Assembly: GCA_037447655.1 (NCBI GenBank)
Contig: JBBHKE010001973.1
Coordinates: forward strand, 959,954-1,023,953
DNA length: 64,000 bases
Direction: 5' to 3'
Origin: Zygnema cylindricum
Taxonomy: Eukaryota; Streptophyta; Zygnematophyceae; Zygnematales; Zygnemataceae
Under the pieces are notes generated by a model, which was not told where the DNA came from, did no database searches, and saw nothing but the letters and a program-made list of their open reading frames with translations. Below are positions 28,910-41,000 of the stretch, one piece after another. The position numbers and the translations under genes were made by a program. The first letter of the stretch is position 1. Every line of letters starts with the position of its first letter.

Positions 28910-31199
28910 TAGTCTCAACTCTCGAATCTTACAATGTCCTTTCTTAGTATCGTTATCCCGAGACCGGAGAAACAAGAAACCCAAAAAAAGTACTGAAGAA
29001 GAATAAATGCTCAAGAGACGTCAACACCAACAAATTTTGTCTAAAACTAGGAATTGAATTCTCATAAATATCGACAATTATGACCGAATAAAAAGCATGA
29101 GACGCAACAAGCCTCTATCCAATGTTTGGAAATACATTTCCCAGATTTGTACTAACACAACATGTGTATACTATCTATTTTTACATTCCTAGAAAGTGGT
29201 GCAATTCCTCTTAACAACCGAGGTGAAAAGAAGATTGTCATTTTGAAATCACCGAAACAAAACATCTTAAAGAATACAAAACAAACAAACATCTTTTTTA
29301 TTTGGTAGAGTGACAAGGGAGATTGACTTGTTCAATAGAAACAACCGTCCACAAAACGCAAAGCTAATGCATAGAAATCCTGTCATGTTTATTCCTTTGT
29401 TCTTCAACAATTGTTTGTTAAGCGAATAAATTTTCCATATTTATCTTTAAACCTTATTTGCTTACTTTAACATTTCAACGAACAATAGACACATTTCCTT
29501 TCAAAGAAATAGTGTAGAATACAAACATTTGCTTTGACCAAAATAGAGTACATTTGAAAGACAAGACCTCCATCGTAAACACTCTCCACACTAAAAAACA
29601 AAATACACACCCAATAATCCTAAAAAAACATATTTAAAAACACATTTACATTCTTGTTTCCAACCAAAGAGGAAAAAAGAGAAGGTTTTGCCTTCAACCG
29701 AAGGTCAAAATTGAAAAGCTTTATTTCCGTTGGTAGTCACCACACAAATTCTTTTTGGTCCTTTAGTGGAAGTACCATAAAGTTATATCCAAAAAGAAAG
29801 GAACCAAAAAAAGGGAAAGGGAAGAAAAAAAGACATCACAAATGTCTCTTGACAAATAAAGTACTGAAAAATCAAGAGCCCACCTACTTCCCGCCGATGT
29901 GACTGACGGTCTCGGTTCCATATTCTCAAACTGCCATAATTCCTTAATATCTTCTCGAGACCCTTTCTACTCTCTCACTCAAAACCCCAAACCCTAAATG
30001 GAAAAAAAAAATGCATGAACTATAAACAAATGTTTTGCCAGTTTTGAACCGAAACAACACCCTAACAAACTCAATTTCCTTCACACTTGATCAGTTTTCG
30101 TATCGTTATCGTTTTCGTATCATTGTTTTCGTATCGTTCAATTTTCGTTACGTTACTTTACGCTACGTTCCATTTCAATTTGTTTCGTATTCATTTCATA
30201 TCATTTTGTTCCATATCCTAACCTGTCGTATTGCAACGTCATCAAATTTGGATACACAAAAGATCAAATCTCGAGTCGTACTTTTGGCACACATCCTCTT
30301 CTAAACAAAAATAGTTTCAACCTCTTTTCATTTATACCCATTTGACGAGGCGAAAAAACTCATCCAAGAAAGAGGGGCTCCCAACTCTCATTTCTATGCT
30401 TTTTCCAACAAACTAAATTTCTCTCCTTCCCTGAAATCCCATGACGGCTACTCCCCTCTACCTCCAAAAAATCTTCCAATACTCTCCTCTCCATCTCCTT
30501 CGATGGTTTTGGCGTTAACTACAATGAATATTAAACGCGAATCTTGGGAATCCGGTTAAAGAGAGGAAGTGATAAAAACCTTCCATTGAAGGCTTCAAAT
30601 TCCCAAACCCTAAAAATGTCGTTCTCGGGAGTAAAGGGCTTTCTTCTCTTCCCTGAACCCTCTTGTACCTTTAATACCCTTTCGAACTCGTTCGTGGACC
30701 TATTACGAAACCCCTGTCTACACCAATTCACGAGCCGACGAGGCAAATCTAAGACCAGAAAGAGACAAAACTAGCTAACATATATATATATTATGCCACT
30801 GATTTATGGGAAAATGCCTCATAAACATTTTCTTCTTTCTAAAGCCTAGACTTCACCTTAAACAAGTACATCTACTATTTTTAAACCTCCTTGGCTAATA
30901 AAAATTCCAGAATCTTCCAGAAAACACACATACAAACAAAAAATGCCAAAATTCACAAGAAAGTTGGCAAACAAGGAACGTGCCTCATTGGAAAACGCTG
31001 GCGAATTCAGATTTTTCCTTCTTTCTTTCAGATTTTAAATTCTTCCCGAAATTCCAGGAGGAAGAAACTTTGCGTTAAAAGCTTGTTCAAGAAGATAGAG
31101 GGATCGTCTCCGTCCAAAATCCTCTTCCCCTTGTGGAGGAATTGGGAATTGCTGTGGCCGAGTCACAGAAATGAGGAGATCTCGAAAGGCAGCCTAGAA
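28910..31199. other. no confident gene; simple-repeat tracts
   Basis: A degenerate repeat of TTTTCGTATCGTT/TTTCGTTACG type lies at about 30094-30222. Two minus-strand stretches could be 3' exons of the DCD/poly(A) polymerase gene but are unproven: 30538-30750 (open, after an acceptor-like CTTAG) and about 31027-31151 (after CCACAG). Everything else is unassigned. Confidence 0.35.
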
Positions 31200-31990
31200 T
31201 AGGGAAGGAGAGAGAGAGAGCGAGTGGAATAGGAAAAGAAAGGAAGGAAAACAGGGCGCAAGAAGGAGAAGGTGAAAAGGGAGAAGAAAGAAAGGAGAAC
31301 GTGAAACGAGGAGAACGAGAGAGAGAAGGAAAAAGAAGGAGAACAGAAGGGATGGGGGAACAAAAAAGAAGGAGAACAGAAGGGATGGGGGAAGAATGGA
31401 AGGGAAGTTAGGAAAACCATTTCATACTCACAAGAAACATAAAAAACCAAAAGAAAAAGACCAAGGAATACAATAACAGCAGAAAGAAAAGATTTCCTGG
31501 TTCTATAAGGGTCATTACGAAAACAAAAACTGGGTTGTGGAAAACTTAAATTCCCTCATCCAAAGAAATTTCTACGACACAAAAACAGGTCAACTCCCAG
31601 AAAATGGAATGCCTCAGAAATAAGAAATATAAAAATTACAAATGCGGGCACTCTTTAATATCCGTTTTGTAAAGCAAGCAAATAATTCTCCGCTCTTTAG
31701 ATATAGAGAGAGAGGAGAGACAAGAGAGAAGGAAGAAGGGGGGAGAGAGGGAGGGAGAAAGACAGAGAAAGAGAGGGAGAGGGAGAGTGAGAGGGAGAGA
31801 GAGATTAAGATACTAACTTATTACCCAATCCTTACACTCTCTATTGGTTTGCTAAGAGAACCAAACCCTACAAATCATTTGAACCCCTGGGAAAATGAAA
31901 TCAAAAATCTGCAAAGTCGATTCACCTTTACTTACCATCTAAATGCTCTACAAAACCATGGAAAACCCAAAGATAACCGGGAGAAACCAA
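31200..31990. repeat. purine-rich (GA) tracts
   Basis: GA-rich stretches at about 31200-31400 and 31700-31806, with GAGAGAGAG runs and AGGGATGGGG repeats. They create long but meaningless charged frames. They lie downstream of the last placed exon of the DCD/poly(A) polymerase gene, possibly in an intron or 3' flank. Confidence 0.6.
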
Positions 31991-32036
31991 AGAAAAACCG
32001 TAAAAAAAACAGAGAAAATCTTTAACTTCGACTCAC

Positions 32037-35000
32037 CTGGACATGCCAGATGGCGAAAGATCCTGCTCCAATATTGGCTCCAGGCCTCAGAGGATCGTCT
32101 ATCCATAAAGCAGTCGGCCTCTGAGACGGGTCGTGCCAAAAGACTCCATCCTGTAGTCCATTGTCACTCTGCGAATCCATACGGAGAAATTTGGTATAAA
32201 TTATTACAAATTGCTTGAATCATTTTATGTAGTACTGCCAAACAAGTTTGACTGTGAAGATTTTAATGCACGACTCATAGGTAATTGGGGTTTAAGAAAG
32301 ACATTGCTTCATTTCCGAGTATCATTGCTAAAAGAGCTGGAAAAACAGTTATCAACCTACCCATACCGACAGAGTATTCAAGTCGAAATTGGAGGTTCAA
32401 AACATTTATTTTTGCCCGGTCACTTGAACCGAGGGACAACTAGTTTTTCACAAAATGAAAAAATCGAAAAAGAATTGAAGCTTACATCAGCAGTTTTGTT
32501 TCTACATGTACGCAAAGTACACAGAAAATACATATGAAGTACACTTGAAATAATTCCAAATATGCAATTTACATGTAAGCATAAAATACGTGAAGTACAC
32601 ATAAATTACACAGAGTACGCATAAAGTGCGGATACAAACTGCAGTAATTACGTTACTCAACTGTATTTAACTGTACTAAAAACTGGAATTGACATGTCTT
32701 CTTTGCTTCTTCAAGACATTTGAAGCTACAGCTTACACAAGAAATTAACTCTATTCAGAAAATATTTGTTTATATTTTTTGAACTTATCCCAAAAATAGA
32801 TGTGCCAACTATCCAGAAAACAATTAGTAAAAGTTTAAATACTGAACGGTAATCAAAACTGGTTTTGGTCCAGACAAGCATTCATTTTATCACCTCTAGG
32901 AAACACACGTAGAATGTGTGGTCTATGTTCATCATTAACATACGATCTCCTACAGTCTACACACATAAGTGTGACTCAAGTCCGTGTGTTCAAGCAACAT
33001 CCTTGCAATGTTGTGCTCTGCCATTTAAAAAGTTAAATAATTACACATAAAACGACCCATCTAAACACCATTTCAGCCTTTCAGTCTAGTGTGTCTTTTT
33101 TTCTGCTTATTCCATACTATTATTTTGTTTATTCCGTACGAAAAGGACTGAGCTTTCTATAAGTGCATATGGTCAGTACAGACCTTACACGAAAGTATCT
33201 CTTCATAGGATAAACCTACTAAGACTGTCAGTTTTACACCACATTTCTATACAGGCTCAAAGTTTTTTGGTTTTTTGTTTTTATTTTAGAAATGTGAATA
33301 CATCATATTACAGAAAAGGATTCAAATGACCTGAAGGGAAAAGTAAAACACAAGTCGCAGCTGGTTTAAACAGAATAAACAAAGGTTAAAACGTTAAAAC
33401 TAGGTTTTGTTGTTGGAACTCTCCGTGTTTGACGTTTAAACCAGCGACATTCATTAAGGTAATTTCTGTACGGCTCAGGATGAAACGCTCCATCACGTCG
33501 CGCAGTACAGAAACGTCTTACAGAACATGCGGTCGTCACGCAAAGCAAGCCGCACGAGCGGTGACCGAGTCAACGGTGGAGGTTCGCGCGAGGTCGCATC
33601 GGACTCGCGATGTCGCCACCGAAACGCAATCATGATAATCAAAATCGAACGGTAGACGCGGGACGAAATTGATGGAAAATGGACGGACGAGATCAGATTC
33701 TGGCTCGGGTGCCCAATCCTACCCTCGACTGATTGACCGACCAATTTGAACCAACCAGGAGACAACCCCGTGGAGAAAGAGAAGAACCAATCAAAAGACT
33801 GTGCAGCGAAGAGATCTGCCGCCTAGCTGGCCAGATTAAAGAAAAAAGCACAAAAAACAAGAGCTCGCGTGACAAAAGTCCAGAATCCCCACGTGACAAT
33901 AGGGACACGGTACGGATGTCCAGACTTACGTACTTATGGAATCTAGCAAGCTGCCACGACTGCAAGTTTCTGACTGTACGGTGAGTCAAGAACCAATCAA
34001 ATTACGTTAGAAACGTTGCAGTCGGTGAAATACAGCAGACACCGCGAACAAGAAAAATGACGTGGAGGTTTCGATGTGGCTACCAAAATTTAAACACCGA
34101 CAAAAGGACTATGTACGGACAAGCACATGACAACAAACTTACAGAGCACACAAAGACAGAACGTCCTAACCTTCCAGATTCCTTCCACAAAGATCAAACA
34201 AAACCCTTGTCGGCGCCGCTAATAATTAGGCCCAATGGGAACAATAGCCGGGAGAGAAAACTAAGGTTAAGGGTCAGCTTTACAAACAAATTCTTAAGTT
34301 CACTCTAGGTTAGATTGTCGACCATAAGTTAGATGCATGGTTCTCTGTAAGAATAAGCGACTTTTTGAGGCATGAAAAGCATGTATCTTCTAACGGCCCT
34401 TAATTCTTCCCCTGAACCCATTTAAAGAAGAGTCGTCTTAAATTGATGATAAAATAGTGTGGCACCTTATAGAAATGGAGCTCGACTTAAAACAAACTCA
34501 TAGACAAAAATGTAAAAATTTAAAATTAACACAATCAGTTCAAATTTATACAAAAAGCCAACATAGCTTGGGTAATATTAACATAGAAAACTATTGAAAG
34601 GATTCAGTATCCTTTAAAAAAAACAATAGCATACGCGCCAGGATAGAAAACAGAAAAACCCATAAGGCTAATACAATGAATCAATTGCCAGTTAATACAT
34701 CATTAAATATTAAGTGCAAAAAAAGAAAGAAGAACAAAGAGGAGAAGGAAAAAAAAGAAAAAGTACCCCAAAAAAAAAGAAAGAAGGAAAAAAAGTTCAA
34801 ACAATGCAAAAAAAAGGAAAGTTCAACCATGGTTCACATGTGTCTCATCCACCAAAAAAAAAAAAAAATTACTGGAAAATGTGTGATTGAACCAAAAAAA
34901 AAAAAAAACGCCAACACAAAAATCACTTGTACAAAAAATAAAACATACCTTCAACACTAAGCGAACTCGTGAAAAATCGATCTCGTGTCCAAAAGCTTGG

Positions 35001-38000
35001 AGAAAACCGACCAATAAAATACCAAAACTTGGAGATGGAACCGATTTTATGGAATCTGGAAGCTCCTCCACAATGCTTTTCCCTTCAATTCCGAATCTCG
35101 ACTTACCCAAAACCGCCCTTTTTGGACTGCTACTAACTAGTGGGGAATTTTCTGGAGCAAAAACCTCCTTTCCCTTCTCTCCCTCCGAGGAAAGGCGGTC
35201 TTCAATTGCAGAAGAAGGAGAACTACATTCCTGTAACTCCAGCCCCTTTTCTATTTCCAGTTCCCTTCCTGTTTCCAGTCCCTCTTGTAAATCAAGTTTT
35301 TCTTGTATTTCCTCACTTGGCAAGGCTCCTTCAGAGGTATTTTCTCTGTTCCTTCCTCTACTTTGAATCTCGTCGCTAATATTTTCACCGTAAGCCTCTA
35401 ATAGTGCCACATGCTCCTCTCTTCCCTGACAACTTTCTGACACGTCGGCTCCCCTAAATTGAGAAGTCTCTCCCTCCCCTTCTCCAGCCACTCCACCTCC
35501 AGCTTCCTCCAGCTGTTTGGCATCCCCAGAAGTTGCCAAACTTGACTCCTCTTCTGACGCCACAAAAGAGACTACTTCTCCTCCCTCTCCCTCTCCTCTC
35601 TCATCTTCCTTGCTTTCTGATAATGCATTCGATGTATTTTCCTTGGAGATAGAGCATACTTCTCCTTCAGAAGGGTTTGCTCCCATGGCGACTCTCTCAC
35701 CTTCTTCTCTACCTAGTCTCTCCTCAGAGCTTTCCTCTATATTTTCCTCGGAAGGTAGTTTTGAACCGGTTTTCAAAATACTATTTGGGAGAAAATCAGC
35801 GTGTCCCATTTCATTTGTCTTTTCTGATTCAAAAGTAGATTCTGATACATAAGAAGGTCCTTCATAAGCAGCTTCTGCAAACAAAAGAGAGGGAGGGAAG
35901 GAAAGAGGATAGAGTTACGAGAAAGGGAGAATAAGCGAAAGAAACAATAACCTAGCCTAATTAGCAAAAAGTAATTTCCGCAAGAAACAAAAAGCGTAAT
36001 CTCACCTGTTGAATTCCCTACAACAGAATCCAATATCAGTGACTCCCCATCCTCTCTCACTCCTCCTCCCACTTTTCTCCCTTCTATAGTTGCATCCTCT
36101 CCTTCAGTTTTTGTAAGAGATGGAGCTTGATGAGGAGAAGAAACCTCTTCCTTAAGAGCTCCTTCCTCCTCTCTCACATTTGAAGAGATTCCTTCTACTT
36201 CCTCCTTCCTCACGTTTGAAGAGATTCCCTCTCCCTCCTCCATCCTCAGATTTGAAGAGATTCTCACTTCTGTCGCATGAATTATGGTTACAGAAGATGG
36301 ATGGGATCCAGAATTTTCTGATGAGACAGATAAGTAACTGGGTGGAGCACATGTGGGGACTCCCACAGGTACAGGTGCTCTCTGACAAAAAAAAAAAAAA
36401 AAACTCAGTTCAGCCATTTATGCTTTGCTATCTCCTTCCTCCTCTTCTTCCCTCTGTTGTCTATTCCATGCATGAAACCAGGAGTATACATTGATATGTA
36501 ACAAGACTGGGCCTTATCGGACTCTCTTTCTTCTCTCTCTTCTCTCCCTTTTCTTTTCAACTCTCACTAGGTCTCTCTTTTTTCCTCTATTTCTTTCCTT
36601 TTCAGTGTTTTCTGTGAAAAAACAGGAAATGCCCACGGAGGTGGCATGAAAGTAGATCTTCGAAACTCCTCTCTGCCTATCATTCTAATTCTGTTCTTTC
36701 CCAAATCTCTTTCTTTCCTTTATTCTTTATTCCTTTATTCCTTTCTTTCTTTCTTTCTTACAAAAGAAAAACAGAAAGAGGATATCCAAATCGATGGTAA
36801 GCCTTGAATGCAAAATACGAAACTGTCACAGTCAGGCCACCATACTGACCTAACCTGAGAGTAGTATTAAGTTGAAGCCAATAATAGTATTTTAACATTT
36901 CAAAAAAAATGCATTAATGCCAATCTGACAGTTATGATTTTACTTATCGGTTTCAGAATTTAAGAGATAAAATTGACCACACAGTCTACATGTAAGAAAG
37001 TACGGTAACCTTGTCCTACCAGCTCCAGTACTGTAAAACTATATACAGACAAAATTACAGTTTCAAAACTACATTGTTTTAAGTCTTGGAAGTTAACGGT
37101 GCCATAGGTACTTCACACTTTCATTTAGATTCAAGTGTTTTTACAATATGGGAAAGGTCAGGGATTTGATTTAAGAAACTGAAGTCATTTAAGTCCCAGA
37201 CCTACATGATTTTAGCTACCAATTTTTGAAAAGATCCACAAAACCAACCTCAAGGTAGAAAACCAGCATTAGTGTGAGAGAGAAGGAGCCCAGGCCTCCA
37301 GTATAAACGTCGTTGAGGCCTCGATGTTGCAACCAAGATTTCAAGAGAAGGACCTGCAAAAGAATTACAACAACATTTAAGTGTATGCATGATAGCAAAA
37401 TTAACAAACGACATTACCCCAACCATTACCAAAAAATGCTTTAGTGGAAAAACTTACAAGTGGAGCAAGCGCCGGAAGTCTTTGCATTCTCTCCTTCACA
37501 AATTCTCTCGCTGCTTCTCCATTATGAGCATTCACAGCATCTGAAAGTTTCATCGTCCACTCCTTACTTGTTCCCTCACTTCCATCGAGGGCACTTGGTC
37601 TACACCCAGCTATCGTAATATCCATGGCAACCGGAGGAAGACTAACATTTTTATACGAAGATATTCCCGAAACTTGATCACCTCCGGAATTTGCACCTGG
37701 AATTTCCCTAGTACCAACATTGCTCACACTCTCCCCATCGACATTCTTGTGTGCATTACCGTCTCCGCCTACCCCTCCTCCCACTTCCCCCTCAGAGTGC
37801 TGAAAGGACAAAGGACTAGCAGCAGCTTCTTCCTGCGATACTGAAGACCTGAGTTGTGGTTGACATTTTAATTTAATCACAGGAATTCTTGCAGTTTCTA
37901 TAGTATACATACTCTCACACCACTCTTGTTTTTGGAGAAGAGCAGCAAGGTCCCTTATTAAAGGGGCATTAATTCTAGCTCCTGATAAAGCCTGGGTTTC

Positions 38001-41000
38001 AGGGGTATCTGGAGGAGGAGGAGCATTTATTATCGCTAAATCCACGTCACTATTTGGAAGAGCAAGGCCAGTGGCAAATGAACCAAAAACCTGTTAAAAA
38101 AAAGGAAAAGAAAAAAAGAGCTCAGAAAAACAGAAACCGGTTCAGAAAATACTCAGGAAAACCACAGACATGTTGAAAGCCAGTCCAGAAAACTAAAAAC
38201 ACAGCTAAAATACAAAAAAGTACCCTAGGACTCCACAGCAGAAACAACAATTCTGAAAATAACATCTGACGATGTCAACATGAAATATATATATGCAATT
38301 GTCCTATCCTCTCCCCATTTTTCCAAGCGAGCTTTGCAAGAGTTCCACAAATCCTTCCTACTTTCTATTCTCTCAAGTCTTTATGACGAAAGTCCAGCCA
38401 CTCATCATTAAAACAAATAATCTTGCAACAAAAACCTACATAGGTTTAAAAACCTAGCCGAGAATTATCTCCCCCCCCTCCAGAACCAGAAAGTACATAC
38501 CTCTACATTCGCCCCAGGCCAAAGTGATTTCACCATTCCTCTCACGCAATCTACCGCCGATTCTGCCCTTGCCCTAGCCTCCTTCGGGGGTCTCACCAGC
38601 TCCGAATAATCCATAACTTCATTATGGAGAACTGTCACATTTGAAAGAAGAGCCGAAGCTGGCATTGGAAAATGGGGATGCCCCACAATTGGAGATAATA
38701 GTGGTTGAAGCCCACTCAGAGGCGAAAATAGGGCCGCAGGTTGATTCTGGGTAGGAGGAATAACATCAGATGGAATACGGGGAGTGAGAGTACGATAAAT
38801 AGGAGAGACAGGGTCTCCGGAATTAAATCCTTGTCGAACTCGGGAAGCTCGATTATGTGGGGAAGCTGGTTGAGAATGTGAATAGACAGGCGAGAAATGA
38901 TGAATTGTCGGCGAAGTTAGTCCTAAAGGAGGTGTAGATATTCTAAACGGGGGTGCAGCTGCAGCTGAAGGAGGGAGAGGGTGAAGCTGAGGTGGTGGCT
39001 GTAAGATAAGAGGAGGTGTCTGAATATCCTGTCGAAGAGGAGGAGTAAGCTTCCTTTGGGGAATTTTTTCATGATAATGGTCACTAGAATGCTGTCTTGG
39101 AGCAGGCCGAGTATGAACTCGGGGAAGAGTTGCATGAGAGTTAGATGTAGAGGTAGTAGGTTGTCGACTACTAATCTCCTTTACAGAACTTTGAGATCTG
39201 GGAACCTCACCTTCAGTACCCCACTGAGCAAGTCTTCGGAGGTCAGCAGGAGACGGAGATGACGCTATCTTCATTTCAACTCCCTGTTCCTCCATTTCTC
39301 CAGCGATTGCCTGAGTGACTCCGTTAGGTGGACATGGAAAATGAGCCTTGGATTGAAGGGAAGGAGGAGGACGATGAACTTGTGCTGTCTCTGGCTGTGA
39401 AGATTGGGACACTGCTGGAACATTCCTTTGTCCTGCCAGCTGCAATCTTGTCTGTTGTGATTGAATTCCCGCTTGAATTCCTGTATCTAATGAAGGGGTT
39501 TTCTCTGTTTGCCAAGCCTTATTGCTCAGATTAGAATTAGAATCAGTATCGTGGGTTGCAAGATGCCTTAAAATCGCCCCATCATTTCCTTGCCAAGCTT
39601 GACGTCTTACTATTGGTTTTGAAATAGTACTAGTACTCCCCTCGACCGGCTTAGTTGTACTAAGTAATTCTGCGCTATTAGAAGCCTGAGGTCTTACCTG
39701 AACGAGCCCACTTACTGGACTTCCTTCCCCTCCTTTCACCAATTCCACAGGAGTAACTCCTTGACTTTTGCGAATTCTAGCTGTAGCAGCATTGCTAACA
39801 GAAGTAGAAGAGTTAGAAGAGGTAGAAGGAACAGAGGAAGGAGTGACTACCTTCACAGAACCTTCTAAGCGTGAGGCTTCCTTCCCTTGTTGGACAACTT
39901 CCATTCTTCGTCCCCAAGCAAAGGGTTTTTCAGCTGTACTTGTTGATACTCTATGTGCTTCTCCAGATATTCCATTTTCCATCGGTTTTCCCATCTTTTT
40001 ATCTGCTTTCCCATTAGTCTGGACACTCTCTTGATGCTGTGCTCCTTTACCACCTGTAGAAGGTACTCTTTCGGCATCTCCATTAGCCCGTTCTCGCACA
40101 ATTTTCCGGTTATTTCCACCCACACTATGACCTCTTCCACTAGGTAAAACCCGAGGTTTAGGAGTTACGGGAGCTGTTTGGCTATTGCTAGTTACGTTGT
40201 TAACATTGCCATTACCACTGAATCCATCGTAAGCTTTTGACTTTCCACCAGACTGAAGGCCTCCATTTCCAGGAACATATCCAGCAGTCGGAGGAGTAGA
40301 GAGAGGAGTAGAGAGAGAATCTTCTCCGGTACTTTGACTTTGTTCAAATCCTAATTCCCCAGTAGCTCCCCTAAGGGCAGCTGCAAATGATACCGGCTTC
40401 ACCCTCATGTCAATAACACTACTACCAGGACTAGAAGACGCAGAAGTTTTCACGTCATCGGCTTTTACATCACTTTTCACATCAGTTTTTACATCAAATT
40501 TGACATCAGTTTTCACATCAGTTTTGGAGATTGCATCATTTTTTGCGTCTAACAGACAGGAATGACTGCTATTACTGTTGTGAGCTGTCAAGGAAGAAGT
40601 ATCTTTTGAATCTCTGACTGTTGAATAGCCACTAGTACCACCAACATGACCTCCCTTTGCCATAGTAGGTCCATGATGATGAGTTTTGTTCCCTGTTCCT
40701 CCGTTACTACTTCCTCCATCACGATGATTACGAAACCCTCTCCTCCCTCCTCCCCATCCGTCATGATGGTCCCGATAAGAATCTCGATGATGATCCTCTC
40801 CTCCTCCTCTGGTTGTATTGGAAGAACCTTGAGAGGGTCCAGAACCATCAGGATCCACCCTCCATCGAGGAGCATCTGCTCCGTCTGCTCTCTGTCTATC
40901 CTCCACATCTCTCCCTCTCGAATCATGATCCGTAAAACTATTATTATTTCCATGTCCAGCGGAGGAAGAGTAGCCGTTTGGTTGACTCCCTCCATGACGC

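Noticed and set aside
28619-29014. Minus-strand 131-codon hydrophobic frame
   Set aside because: Overlaps the MITE 28493-28909 and its flank; no domain or transposase motif.
31027-31151. Last coding exon of the fusion gene (QFPIPPQGEEDF...)
   Set aside because: The acceptor and phase would fit, but nothing in the peptide resembles TRF4-type C-termini and an equally possible acceptor near 31919 exists; left open.
31642-32025. Plus-strand 127-codon charged frame
   Set aside because: Product of GA repeats; also overlaps the flank of the last placed exon of the minus-strand gene.
32211-32537. Plus-strand 108-codon frame
   Set aside because: Lies in the 2.8-kb intron of the fusion gene; no recognised family or splice support.
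34887-35366. Plus-strand 159-codon frame
   Set aside because: It is the antisense shadow of exon 9 of the minus-strand fusion gene; its Ser/Pro richness mirrors the Glu/Ser-rich insert.
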